Source: Hazenella coriacea (GTDB lineage: Bacteria; Bacillota; Bacilli; Thermoactinomycetales; Thermoactinomycetaceae). Taken from it: a stretch of DNA of 64,000 nt. How positions within the stretch are numbered: position 1 is the stretch's first letter; each line of letters begins with the position of its first letter. Positions 29,355 through 38,074 of the stretch are shown here, piece by piece. The position numbers were made by a program, and so were the translations under genes. The stretch lies in assembly GCF_004341825.1 (NCBI RefSeq), contig NZ_SMAG01000003.1, positions 186,001 through 250,000 on the forward strand, in the 5' to 3' direction. The notes beneath the pieces were generated by a model. It saw nothing but the letters and a program-made list of their open reading frames with translations, ran no database searches and was not told the origin of the DNA.

Positions 29355-29440
29355 ATAAACATCTCCCCTTCTAGGTTCTTGTATCAAGTAACTTGATTTC
29401 CAATTCATTCAATTGTTTTGCTCAAATTGAGTTATGAAGT
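29355..29440 (-). repeat. Dispersed intergenic repeat, partial copy R3
   Basis: Contains only the CATCTCCCCTTCTAGG and TTTCCAATTCATTCAA...TTTTGCTCAA modules, without the GAGCATTTTA block or the main hairpin. It overlaps the last codons of comEA (stop at 29432). Confidence 0.6.
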
Positions 29441-30052
29441 AACTTCGTCACGAAATTTTTCCAATGTTTTTTCACCAATCCCGGGCACTTGTGTTAACTG
29501 GTCTACAGATCGAAAAGGACCATTCTCTTCTCGATATTTGATAATGGCTTCAGCTTTTGAGGGACCTACACCTGTCAGTTGCTGTAACTCTATAGCTGTC
29601 GCTTGATTGATATTTACCTTTTTAGGGTGTGACGAAGAAGATGTTGCAGAACCTTCCCATGCCCCTGATCCTTGTTCTCCCTTTTTTGGAATATAAACTA
29701 CCATTCCATCAAGTAAACTTTGAGCTAAATTTACCTGATTTAGATCAGCCGTTGGCAGAGTTCCTCCAGCCCGTTCAATTGCCTGAAACACTCGAGCTTG
29801 ATGGGATAACTGATAAATCCCTGGTTGTTTAACCGCCCCTTTCACATCTACAACGATTTCTTGAGGTGCTTTTTCCTTTGTGGGAGTGTTTGTCTCTTTG
29901 GAGACAGGTGCAGCCTGATACGTTTCTATCGATGTTGAAGCTGGATCAATTTCTTCTTTTCCCCACTGGGTATATGCAAAAAACAATACAATCGCTCCCA
30001 CTAATACCCCCACTAGAATCTTTTCTCGAGTCGACCACTCCATCCGAACCAT
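29432..30052 (-). CDS. comEA: Competence DNA receptor ComEA
   Basis: ComEA is the membrane-anchored double-stranded DNA receptor of natural transformation. The 206-residue product has an N-terminal anchor (about residues 11-27, ILVGVLVGAIVLFFAY), a charged linker, and an SLBB domain (IVVDVKGAVKQPGIYQL...MVVYIPKKGEQ). The C terminus holds paired helix-hairpin-helix motifs (KKVNINQATAIELQQLTGVG, IIKYREENGPF, LTQVPGIGEKTLEKF). ATG 30052 follows GGAG. It is isolated from comEC by an ABC-F gene, dcd, metC and rocD, and no comEB lies between. Confidence 0.95.
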   Translation of the reverse strand: MVRMEWSTREKILVGVLVGAIVLFFAYTQWGKEEIDPASTSIETYQAAPVSKETNTPTKEKAPQEIVVDVKGAVKQPGIYQLSHQARVFQAIERAGGTLPTADLNQVNLAQSLLDGMVVYIPKKGEQGSGAWEGSATSSSSHPKKVNINQATAIELQQLTGVGPSKAEAIIKYREENGPFRSVDQLTQVPGIGEKTLEKFRDEVTS

Positions 30053-30319
30053 CTACACCATCTCCTACTTTTATTCATTTAGCCCTTGCTATGGATTTCC
30101 ATTCACCCGAAACCAACTAGTGCTTCACACTTTGTAAGCTTGTCCCTTACAATGAAGAGGAGAAGTCCGCTAAGTAGCAGTACAAAGTCATTTCGTGAGA
30201 AAGATCAACTCCTAACTTTTAAATCGACACGACTGCTAAAGACTACTGATTCACGGAAAACCTCGACAGGTATAATTATCTAATTATTCCATTTATGTCT
30301 ATTATAGTAAGATTATATA
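30053..30319. other. Intergenic region upstream of comEA
   Basis: About 270 bp. I see no clear ComK-type AT-boxes (AAAA-N5-TTTT pairs) or strong sigma-A promoter. Imperfect direct and inverted stretches such as CACTTTGTAAG and AAGTCCGCTAAG are present. Confidence 0.35.
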
Positions 30320-30368
30320 AAAAGAACACCCCGAATCCAATCTAGTGGAATCAGGGTGCTCTTTTTAT
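30320..30368 (-). terminator. Terminator after leuS
   Basis: AAAAGAACACCC / GGGTGCTCTTTT arms with inner TCCA/TGGA pairing. The last bases of leuS overlap its edge. Confidence 0.85.
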
Positions 30369-32827
30369 TTCGCTACAATATTAACTAACTTTCCAGGAAT
30401 AACAATCACTTTCCGCACCGTTTTATCAGCAATTAAAGCTTGAATACGCTCTTGCTCCATCACTTGTTTTTCTACTTCTTCTCGAGATGCTGATGTTGAA
30501 ACAATTAACTTTTCACGGACTTTGCCATTGATCTGCACGGCGATCTCTACTTCATCTAAGATCAGAGCTTCTGGATCATAGGTTGGCCATGCTTGAAGAT
30601 GAACACTTTCTGAATGTCCCATCATATGCCAAAGCTCTTCTGTAATATGAGGAACCATAGGTGCTAATAAAATAACAAGCTTCTCTAAGGCTTCTTTTAA
30701 GATTGTCCGATCCGCATGTTTTGGATAGCTATAGATTCCATTAACTAGTTCCATGGTCGCACTAATTGCAGTGTTAAAATGGTTCCGTTCTCCCATATCT
30801 CCAGTCACTTTTTTAATGGTTTGATGGAGCAGACGACGAAGCTCTTTCGCTTCCCCTTCATAGTTTACGGGAGTGGTAAGAGTTTGACTAAATAGATCTT
30901 TATGCTGATCAATAATCCGCCAGACCCGATTTAAGAAGCGATAACTTCCTTCAACTCCCGATTCACTCCATTCCAAATCACGATCGGGTGGTGCGGCAAA
31001 TAAGATAAAGAGTCGGGCTGTGTCCGCTCCGTATTTATCTACAATTTCCAATGGGCTTACTACATTCCCTTTGGATTTCGACATCTTGGCACCATCTTTT
31101 AAAACCATGCCTTGTGTGAGTAAACTGGTAAAGGGTTCATCTACAGCTACCATGCCCTCATCAAATAATACTTTTGTGAAAAAGCGAGAATAAAGCAAAT
31201 GAAGAACCGCATGCTCCACTCCACCGATATACTCATCCACTGGTAACCACTGATTCACTTTATCAGGATCAAAAGGTTGTTCACTGTTCTGCACATCCGC
31301 ATACCGGAAGAAGTACCATGAAGAGTCGATAAAGGTATCCATCGTATCTGTTTCTCTCCGAGCTTCTCCACCACATTGTGGACATGTAGTATGAACAAAA
31401 GAGTCAGATGTTGTTAGAGGATTCCGCTTTCCATCAAAAACGACATCTTCAGGCAAAACTACAGGCAATTGATCTTCAGGGACAGGAACGACTCCGCAAT
31501 GATCACAATAGGTCATCGGGATGGGAGTTCCCCAGTAACGCTGGCGAGAGATCAACCAATCACGTAAGCGATAATTTACAGTGGGACCACCTTGTTGATT
31601 TTCATTTAAATGCTTGGCAATCGCTTGGATCGCTTCACGATTCTTCATTCCATCAAATGGACCTGAAGAGACAAGCACACCATCTCCCGTATACGCTTCA
31701 CTGATCGGCTCAATCAATGAATCATCTTGTGGTTGAATTACCACTTGAATGGGTAATTCATATTTTTGAGCAAATTGGAAGTCCCGTTCGTCGTGGGCAG
31801 GTACACCCATCACCGCACCCGTGCCGTAATCCATTAAAACATAGTTGGCAATCCAGATCGGAATCTTTTCACCTGTCAATGGATGTTTGGCATAGGCTCC
31901 TGTAGCTAATCCTACTTTTTCTGCTTCTGTCGAAGTCCGCTCGATGTCACTTGACTTTTTAATTTGTTCAATAAACTCAAGTACTTTCGTTTCACTAGCT
32001 TTTCCTTTAATTAGTTGAGGAACCAATGGATGTTCAGGAGCCAACACCATATAGGAAACTCCATATAATGTATCTGGTCTAGTGGTGAACACAGTAACTT
32101 TTTCATCTTGTAACTCCGGGATGGTAAAAGTGACATGAGCCCCTTCACTTTTTCCAATCCAGTTCCTCTGCATCGCCCTTACTTTATCTGGCCAACCTGG
32201 TAAACGATCTAATCCTTCCAGTAAGCGCTCAGCATAGTCGGTAATTTTCAAAAACCATTGTTCCAACTCTTTTTTCGTTACTTCGGAGTCACAACGCCAA
32301 CATTTACCGTCTTCCACTTGTTCGTTTGCAAGAACGGTATGACAATCTGGACACCAGTTAACAAAAGCTTTTTTACGATAAGCTAGACCCCGTTTATAGA
32401 AGAGTAAAAATAGCCATTGGGTTAATTTGTAATAATCAGGTAGACATGTCCCCAAGTAACGATCCCAATCATAAGAAACTCCTAGTAAAGATTGTTCTTT
32501 ACGGATTTTCTCCATATTGTTTATGGTCCACTCTCGCGGATTCACTCCACGATGAATTGCAGCATTTTCAGCAGGCAAGCCAAATGCATCAGCTCCCATT
32601 GGATGTAACACTCGATATCCATTCATTCTCCGGAATCGAGCGACTACATCCCCAATGGAGTAGACTCTCATATGCCCCATATGAAGTCCATCTCCTGAAG
32701 GATATGGGAATTGTTCTAGAGCGTAATATTTCGGCTTTGCTGGATCTTCATCTGTACGATTCACCCCCGCTTGCTCCCAATATCCTTGCCATTTATCTTC
32801 GATCTGTCTCGGATTGTAATCAGCCAT
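30365..32827 (-). CDS. leuS: Leucine--tRNA ligase
   Basis: Class Ia synthetase charging tRNA-Leu. The 820-residue product has the HIGH-like motif in FPYPSGDGLHMGHMRVYSIGD, zinc-region cysteines (CPDCHTVL...CWRCDSEV; CDHCG and CPQCGG), and an inserted editing domain (TRPDTLYGVSYMVLAPEHP, GTGAVMGVPAHDERD). The catalytic signature KMSKSKGNVVSP and a C-terminal anticodon/UNE domain follow. ATG 32827 lies after AAGGAGG. A T-box leader with a Leu specifier controls it. Confidence 0.98.
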   Translation of the reverse strand: MADYNPRQIEDKWQGYWEQAGVNRTDEDPAKPKYYALEQFPYPSGDGLHMGHMRVYSIGDVVARFRRMNGYRVLHPMGADAFGLPAENAAIHRGVNPREWTINNMEKIRKEQSLLGVSYDWDRYLGTCLPDYYKLTQWLFLLFYKRGLAYRKKAFVNWCPDCHTVLANEQVEDGKCWRCDSEVTKKELEQWFLKITDYAERLLEGLDRLPGWPDKVRAMQRNWIGKSEGAHVTFTIPELQDEKVTVFTTRPDTLYGVSYMVLAPEHPLVPQLIKGKASETKVLEFIEQIKKSSDIERTSTEAEKVGLATGAYAKHPLTGEKIPIWIANYVLMDYGTGAVMGVPAHDERDFQFAQKYELPIQVVIQPQDDSLIEPISEAYTGDGVLVSSGPFDGMKNREAIQAIAKHLNENQQGGPTVNYRLRDWLISRQRYWGTPIPMTYCDHCGVVPVPEDQLPVVLPEDVVFDGKRNPLTTSDSFVHTTCPQCGGEARRETDTMDTFIDSSWYFFRYADVQNSEQPFDPDKVNQWLPVDEYIGGVEHAVLHLLYSRFFTKVLFDEGMVAVDEPFTSLLTQGMVLKDGAKMSKSKGNVVSPLEIVDKYGADTARLFILFAAPPDRDLEWSESGVEGSYRFLNRVWRIIDQHKDLFSQTLTTPVNYEGEAKELRRLLHQTIKKVTGDMGERNHFNTAISATMELVNGIYSYPKHADRTILKEALEKLVILLAPMVPHITEELWHMMGHSESVHLQAWPTYDPEALILDEVEIAVQINGKVREKLIVSTSASREEVEKQVMEQERIQALIADKTVRKVIVIPGKLVNIVAK

Positions 32828-32861
32828 CTCTTTTCCTCCTTGAAACAAACATTTTCAACAA

Positions 32862-33125
32862 ACTAAAAAACCTCCCGCCCCCAGCTTCTACGGCTAGGGA
32901 CGAGAGGTTGTTAACCATTCCCGTGGTACCACCCTAATTAGTGTTTACCAAATAAAAAACACTCACTTATTAGCATCCCATAACGTGGATGAACCGCCAA
33001 AGAGTACTCGTCCATGATGATTTTCCCCTTTAGAGCGATAAGGTGAGTTCTTCTGCCGTTTCAGGTTGACTCACACCCTCCGTCAACTCTCTGCACTGAC
33101 GTACAAAATACTAATCCTTATCATG
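32862..33125 (-). ncRNA. T-box riboswitch (tRNA-Leu) upstream of leuS
   Basis: Contains the T-box core GGGTGGTACCACGG, a terminator built of AACCTCTCGTCCC and its GC-rich partner followed by TTTTTT, and the specifier context GAA-CTC-ACC (CUC at 33047-33045), matching leucine. Confidence 0.93.
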
Positions 33126-33147
33126 GCTGTAAAAATATTTAATTCAA

Positions 33148-33177
33148 ATTATATGCAACAAGACTTTATCATGTCAA
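33148..33177 (-). promoter_or_regulatory. Promoter of the leuS T-box transcript
   Basis: On the minus strand consensus TTGACA, an 18-base spacer and consensus TATAAT. Confidence 0.8.
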
Positions 33178-33213
33178 TCATTTTTTTAACTAATTTTTAA
33201 TTCTTTATTCATA

Positions 33214-33555
33214 TTACTGAACTTGCACTTGTTGGGCATCGCCCCACAACCGTTCTAAATCATAAAATTCACGCTCATCTTTGTGGAAAACATGAACAAC
33301 CACATCCCCGAGATCGATCAATACCCAACGAGCATCCTGATAGCCTTCGATTCCACGTAATAAGATGTTAGATTCCAAAACCTTGTCCTTAATGGCTGTC
33401 ACAATGGCTTGTACTTGGGTCTGAGATTTTCCATGACAGATCACAAAGTAATCCGCAAATACGGATAGCCCCCGAATATCCAAAATCGTTACCCCTTGGG
33501 CTTTTTTCTCCTCGGCAGCGGTGGCTGCTAATTGAGCGATTTCCACTAGATTCAA
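33214..33555 (-). CDS. rsfS: Ribosomal silencing factor RsfS
   Basis: RsfS binds L14 of the large subunit and blocks subunit joining in starved cells. The 113-residue product begins at TTG 33555 (GGGAGG, 7-nt spacing) as MNLVEIAQLAATAAEEKK, followed by the hallmark ADYFVICHGKS, DARWVLIDLGDVVVHVF and FYDLERLWGDA. The ORF upstream to 33648 overlaps yqeK and is not needed. It ends the yqeG-yqeH-aroE-nadD-yqeK-rsfS operon. Confidence 0.95.
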   Translation of the reverse strand: MNLVEIAQLAATAAEEKKAQGVTILDIRGLSVFADYFVICHGKSQTQVQAIVTAIKDKVLESNILLRGIEGYQDARWVLIDLGDVVVHVFHKDEREFYDLERLWGDAQQVQVQ

Positions 33556-33568
33556 ATAGATTCCTCCC

Positions 33569-34141
33569 TTAATCCTTTTGAACAACTTGATCCAGCATGT
33601 CATTGCGAGCCAACAAAGTAAGAGGATATACCTTTTGCTTCCGCTCAATTAAAAAAATGATGGAGTTGTTCATGGCCTTCAAGACAGCTTGGTCCAAGTC
33701 GTATTGAGCTAACTCCCGTACTTCCCCTACGCCTGGAAACCGACGACCAGGTTCAATATAGTCTGCCAAATAGATAATCTTTTCTAGTTTTGACATGTGG
33801 GGTCTTCCTGATGTGTGGTATCGAATGGCATTTAATATATCTTCGTCTTCAATCCCCAATTCAACTCGTGCAACTTCAGCTCCCACAGGTCCATGCCAAA
33901 GTTCCTTGTGATGATGGAGTAGATCTTGCGGCAACTTATACTTTTCAATCCAAGAACGAAGGTGTTCCTCTGACCAGAATTTACAATAATCATGTAAAAT
34001 TCCCGCGATATCCGCCTTTTGCGGCTCACTTCCTTCACGTTCTGCCAAAGCTACCGCTGTTTCTGCTACACGCAACGTATGCTCCCAACGTTGAGGAGTT
34101 AATTGCTTCTGTGTAACTTGTAATAGAAAATCACGATCCAT
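33569..34141 (-). CDS. yqeK: HD-domain nucleotide hydrolase YqeK
   Basis: YqeK-family HD phosphohydrolases cleave diadenosine tetraphosphate symmetrically. The 190-residue product has the metal-binding HD signature: H in RWEHTLRVAE, GILHDYCK (HD pair) and a later ADYIEPGR. It overlaps the 3' end of nadD by 11 nt and precedes rsfS by 13 nt, the conserved Firmicute order, so translational coupling with nadD is likely. Confidence 0.93.
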   Translation of the reverse strand: MDRDFLLQVTQKQLTPQRWEHTLRVAETAVALAEREGSEPQKADIAGILHDYCKFWSEEHLRSWIEKYKLPQDLLHHHKELWHGPVGAEVARVELGIEDEDILNAIRYHTSGRPHMSKLEKIIYLADYIEPGRRFPGVGEVRELAQYDLDQAVLKAMNNSIIFLIERKQKVYPLTLLARNDMLDQVVQKD

Positions 34142-34715
34142 ACAGTCCTTGCTCCTTCACATATTGACCAACCGCATCTGGGACTATATATTTGACAGAT
34201 CTGCCTTGCTTGATCTGATCTCGAATATAAGTGGATGAAATATTCGTTTCAATTCCTTCTTCAATCCAAGTCACTCGATCTAAAATCATAGGTGATAGTC
34301 CTTCTAGATCAATCCCAGGTCGTCCAAGAGCAATCACTTGGACAAATTGAAGGATTTCCTTTATTTTATACCAATGTGGTAAATCTTTCACCATGTCTGC
34401 CCCAATTAATAGAAAAAATTGATAATTTGTATACTTTTCTATTAAGGCTTGAATAGTGTGTATGGTGTAAGAGGGTCCTGATCGTTCTAATTCAATCTGT
34501 GACAAACAAAAATCGGTATGATTGGCGATAGCTAGTTCTACCATCTTCATACGGTGATGAGCAGAGGTAACTCTCTTTCCTTTTTTATGAGGTGGTTCTC
34601 CAGTGGGGATAAACCATACCTGATCCAGGGAAGCAGACTGGCGAGCTTGATCTGCTAATATTAAGTGTCCAAGGTGAATGGGATCAAAGGTTCCTCCAAA
34701 AATACCTACTTTCAT
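34131..34715 (-). CDS. nadD: Nicotinate-nucleotide adenylyltransferase
   Basis: NadD adenylates nicotinic acid mononucleotide in NAD synthesis. The 194-residue product has the nucleotidyltransferase signature GIFGGTFDPIHLGHL at residues 4-18, WFIPTGEPPHK and the C-terminal ISSTYIRDQIKQGRS. ATG 34715 gives MKVGIFGG, and the longer ORF to 34733 is not required. It lies directly behind aroE. The yhbY/yqeI gene normally between them in Bacillus is absent. Confidence 0.96.
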   Translation of the reverse strand: MKVGIFGGTFDPIHLGHLILADQARQSASLDQVWFIPTGEPPHKKGKRVTSAHHRMKMVELAIANHTDFCLSQIELERSGPSYTIHTIQALIEKYTNYQFFLLIGADMVKDLPHWYKIKEILQFVQVIALGRPGIDLEGLSPMILDRVTWIEEGIETNISSTYIRDQIKQGRSVKYIVPDAVGQYVKEQGLYGS

Positions 34716-34745
34716 AGTTATTCCCTCATTCATTATGATTTAAGC

Positions 34746-35591
34746 TTACTTTTTCAAGCTCTGTTTTAATATTTGACGCATCAGTGAAATGGGTGCTTGT
34801 TGTCCAGTCCATAATTCAAAGGCAACTGCCGCTTGGTGAACTAACATCCCCAACCCCGTATGGATGAAGGCTCCACGTTTCTTTGCTTCTTGTAAAAGTA
34901 GAGTCTCCTGAGGATGATAAATTAAGTCACTCATTATCTGTTCAGCAGAAATCCATGAACTCGAAATGGGCATTTCATCCACATGCGGAAACATTCCAAC
35001 AGATGTTGTATTCACAATCAACGTGGCATTCTCTACCTGTTTTCTACATTGATCTAGCGGAACCGCCTGTGTCATAGTGAAGCGAGAAAGATGATCTGCC
35101 AATGCTTTCGCTTTAGCAAGCGTACGATTAGCAATAGAAATCTCCTTGACACCCACTTGTGCAAGAGCATAACCCACCGCACGCGCCGCTCCACCAGCAC
35201 CCACGATCAACACTCGAGCCTGACTCAACTCCAACTCAACCTCTTCTTGAAGGGAACGCACATACCCAATCCCATCCGTATTATATCCAACACAGGTTCC
35301 CTCTCGGACAACAACTGTATTTACAGCACCGATCTCCTGTGCATAATGATCCAGCTCATCTAAAAAAGGAATGATAGCCACCTTATGAGGAATGGTTACA
35401 TTCCATCCCCGCATCGTATAGCGAAATCCACGAACCACTTCTTCCAACACACTGGGTGCTACATCATGAGCGAGATAAACATACGGTTGCTGTAAAGATC
35501 GTAATGCAGCATTCATCATCTCAGGCGATTTGGAATGACTCACTGGATGTCCAATCAGACCGAGTGCACGTGTTTGACTTGTGATATCCAT
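34746..35591 (-). CDS. aroE: Shikimate dehydrogenase (NADP+)
   Basis: Reduces 3-dehydroshikimate to shikimate in the aromatic pathway. The 281-residue product has the substrate loop LIGHPVSHSKSPEMMNAAL, the catalytic Lys region WNVTIPHKVAI, NTDGIGYV, the Rossmann motif VLIVGAGGAARAVGYAL and IANRTLAKAKALA. ATG 35591 follows AAAGGTGGGG. It is placed between yqeH and nadD as in B. subtilis. Confidence 0.96.
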   Translation of the reverse strand: MDITSQTRALGLIGHPVSHSKSPEMMNAALRSLQQPYVYLAHDVAPSVLEEVVRGFRYTMRGWNVTIPHKVAIIPFLDELDHYAQEIGAVNTVVVREGTCVGYNTDGIGYVRSLQEEVELELSQARVLIVGAGGAARAVGYALAQVGVKEISIANRTLAKAKALADHLSRFTMTQAVPLDQCRKQVENATLIVNTTSVGMFPHVDEMPISSSWISAEQIMSDLIYHPQETLLLQEAKKRGAFIHTGLGMLVHQAAVAFELWTGQQAPISLMRQILKQSLKK

Positions 35592-35612
35592 CTTGTCCCC
35601 ACCTTTTATAAA

Positions 35613-35657
35613 AAAAGAACGCCCTATCTAAGGACGTCTAAATATGAGCGTTTTTTG
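35613..35657 (-). terminator. Possible terminator between yqeH and aroE
   Basis: An imperfect inverted repeat with AAAAAACGC and GCGTT ends and a T-run on the aroE side. Long irregular loop, so the call is tentative. Confidence 0.45.
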
Positions 35658-35687
35658 TAAAGACTAACCTACTAACCCGTTGTGAAT

Positions 35688-36794
35688 CTAAATAATCGCT
35701 GCTCGCGTTAGCACTTGAATCCCTTCAGGAGCCCAAACTTCTATTTTTGCTCGATGTTGACCACAAGTAATCCATCCCAATCCTGATATCACAATATCTT
35801 GTTTTTCCTTCCCCGATAGATGGAGCACATGTTTTTTCCAAGACGGTAGGCAATTTGGATCGGTAGGAGGAGCAAGCATTCCCCCTCGATGTCTCTGTTG
35901 AAACGAATCAGCTTGTTCCTGTTTGGTTCGGTGTATATAGAGACGATTAGAAACATAACAAACAAATGATTGCCGTGGACCACTGATAAAATCAAACCGT
36001 GCTAAACCACCAATAAATAAAGTCTGTTGATCATTCAATTGATATACCTTAGGTTTAACCGTCGATTGAGGGACAACCATTCTCAACTCTTTTGGATCAA
36101 TCCACTCACTCAATCGATCTTTTCTTACAATCCCTGGAGAATCAATGATCGCTTTACCATCATCCAGAGGAATCCGAATCATATCTAAAGTGGTCCCTGG
36201 ATATGGAGAAGTGGTAATTACATCCTCGTTGATTCCACCTAAATCTCGGATCAAACGATTAATAAATGTAGATTTCCCCACATTAGTCGTACCAACAATA
36301 TAGACATCCCGTCCTTGACGATGACGCTCTATACTGGAAACTGCTTGATCAATCCGATCTCCTTTTGCCGCACTACAAAAGACCACATCGATCGGATGAA
36401 TTCCATAGTCATTCGCTGATTTTAATACCCATTCACGTAATCGTCCCCACTTGGTCGTTTTGGGAAAAAGATCGATTTTGTTTGCTAATAATAAAAGTCG
36501 GTTATTCCCAATATGTCGATGAATCCCTGGAATCCAACTACCTGTGAAATCAAATAAGTCAATGACTTGGACAACTAAGCTATCGGTGTTGGCAATTTCA
36601 CCCAACAGATGCAGATAATCATCTGGGTTCTGTTGAATGCTTTCCATTTCACCATAATTTCGAATCCGAAAACATCTTTGACATAAGAGATGCTCTCTCT
36701 TTAATGCAGCTGAAGGAACATAACCGACTTGGGCAGGGGATTCCGTTTGGATCTCTACCCCACACCCTTCACATTGAACTCTCTCGTCACTCAA
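35688..36794 (-). CDS. yqeH: Ribosome biogenesis GTPase YqeH
   Basis: A circularly permuted GTPase needed for 30S maturation. The 368-residue product begins with a zinc finger (CEGCG near residue 8 and CQRCF near residue 36). The permuted G-motif order follows: G4 LLANKIDLF, then G1 TTNVGKSTFINRL, and G3 IIDSPGI. A C-terminal TRAP-like/NOA domain is present. TTG 36794 (GGGAGG, 7-nt spacing) overlaps the yqeG stop by 4 nt (TTGA), indicating translational coupling. Confidence 0.95.
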   Translation of the reverse strand: MSDERVQCEGCGVEIQTESPAQVGYVPSAALKREHLLCQRCFRIRNYGEMESIQQNPDDYLHLLGEIANTDSLVVQVIDLFDFTGSWIPGIHRHIGNNRLLLLANKIDLFPKTTKWGRLREWVLKSANDYGIHPIDVVFCSAAKGDRIDQAVSSIERHRQGRDVYIVGTTNVGKSTFINRLIRDLGGINEDVITTSPYPGTTLDMIRIPLDDGKAIIDSPGIVRKDRLSEWIDPKELRMVVPQSTVKPKVYQLNDQQTLFIGGLARFDFISGPRQSFVCYVSNRLYIHRTKQEQADSFQQRHRGGMLAPPTDPNCLPSWKKHVLHLSGKEKQDIVISGLGWITCGQHRAKIEVWAPEGIQVLTRAAII

Positions 36795-37312
36795 TGACTT
36801 TCCTCCCAACGAAGTAACCCACGCTTTCGCAACCGACGAAAAACAAACCGTTCCACTCTGCGGTTCATTCTTGTTGCAAAACCTTCGACATTCGAAACGG
36901 GGACAACTAGAATGGTATAGATCCCCATCCGATTGCCTCCTAGAACATCAGTTAATAATTGATCACCAATCACAACTGTCTCTTGCTTTTGTACATTTAG
37001 TATTCTTAATGCTTTGCGAAAAGCATGTGAAAAGGGTTTTTTAGCTGTGTAAATAAATGGGATATGTAAGGGCATCGCAAATTTAGAGACCCGCATTTTG
37101 TTATTATTTGACACAATCATAACTTTAAAACCCATCTGTTTGATCTGATCTAACCACTCAATGAGTCCCGGAGTGGCGTCAGCTCTTGACGACTCTACTA
37201 ACGTATTGTCCAAATCTACAATGACTGCTTTAAAACCACGTCGTTTCAACTCAGCAAAATCAATCGCATAGATGGATTTCACATACATATCAGGAATCAT
37301 TGATTTAAACAA
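36791..37312 (-). CDS. yqeG: YqeG-family HAD phosphatase
   Basis: A HAD-superfamily phosphatase (subfamily IIIA) of about 173 residues. Motif I is VIVDLDNTLVE, motif II VMIVSNN, a Lys in TAKKPFSHAF and motif III VVIGDQLLTDVLGGNRMG. The start is taken as TTG 37312 behind GGGGTGG, giving a length close to Bacillus YqeG. The ORF continues to 37330 and MIPDMYVKS is another possible start. First gene of the yqeG-yqeH operon. Substrate is not known with certainty. Confidence 0.9.
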   Translation of the reverse strand: MFKSMIPDMYVKSIYAIDFAELKRRGFKAVIVDLDNTLVESSRADATPGLIEWLDQIKQMGFKVMIVSNNNKMRVSKFAMPLHIPFIYTAKKPFSHAFRKALRILNVQKQETVVIGDQLLTDVLGGNRMGIYTILVVPVSNVEGFATRMNRRVERFVFRRLRKRGLLRWEESH

Positions 37313-37382
37313 TATTGTCCACCCCATCAAAGTTGGTGCTTTTCGGCAATAAATATATCATAGGACCTAATGACTTGCAAAG

Positions 37383-37418
37383 CAAAACCCAGAAATTCAA
37401 AGTGATTTCCGGGTTTTG
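37383..37418 (-). terminator. Terminator after the TM2 gene
   Basis: CAAAACCCAGAAAT / ATTTCCGGGTTTTG stem with one mismatch, between the TM2 gene and yqeG. Confidence 0.8.
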
Positions 37419-37436
37419 AGAAGCTCCTTGATGAAC

Positions 37437-37826
37437 TTACATCATTTGAGCACGTTGATTATATACATGCTGTAGGATTTCTTTTTCAATGCCTATATTG
37501 ATTTCATTGACACGACCATGTAGCCAAACAAGGTCGATAATAAACCAGATAAATAAGGGCGAAAAGAAAATAACACCGAAGAAAAAACCTATTATGGGAA
37601 GAATTAAACCAGCGATCAATTCTATAAAACAAGCACCAACAAAACAGACTAGCATGGCAATCGCTGAACCAACATTACCCGTATAGAATCGATGGGCACC
37701 TACCAATCCTAAAAAAACGCAGAGTATGTATGCAATAGCCATTGATTTTTTCCGCTTTTCAAATTCACTATTCACGATTAACAATTCTTGAGTAGTAAGG
37801 TTGCTTTTAATCTCCATAGTATTCAA
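37437..37826 (-). CDS. TM2 domain membrane protein
   Basis: A protein of about 129 residues with the TM2 signature: first segment AYILCVFLGLVGAHRFYTG, then a long hydrophobic stretch and IWFIIDLVWLHGRVNEIN. Function of bacterial TM2 proteins is unknown. Start choice is uncertain: TTG 37826 has good spacing to GAGGGG, with TTG 37835 and ATG 37817 as alternatives. It stands upstream of yqeG on the same strand, separated by a terminator. Confidence 0.8.
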   Translation of the reverse strand: MNTMEIKSNLTTQELLIVNSEFEKRKKSMAIAYILCVFLGLVGAHRFYTGNVGSAIAMLVCFVGACFIELIAGLILPIIGFFFGVIFFSPLFIWFIIDLVWLHGRVNEINIGIEKEILQHVYNQRAQMM

Positions 37827-38074
37827 ATATTCCAACCCCTCACAAAATACTTAATAAAGCAAACACCAAATAATAATAACATATTTCTAATTATGATCCT
37901 ACATCTGAATGATTTCTGATAAAAACTATTCAACATTTATTCATTTCAGTTAAAATAATAATACATAAGCCCTTTGGGTCAAAATGCTAGGAAGGAATGT
38001 ATCATTGATGTAAAAGTCTATATTATTGATCTATTAGCGATCACTGTGCAGTTACAAATTAAAGGGGTTTATCA

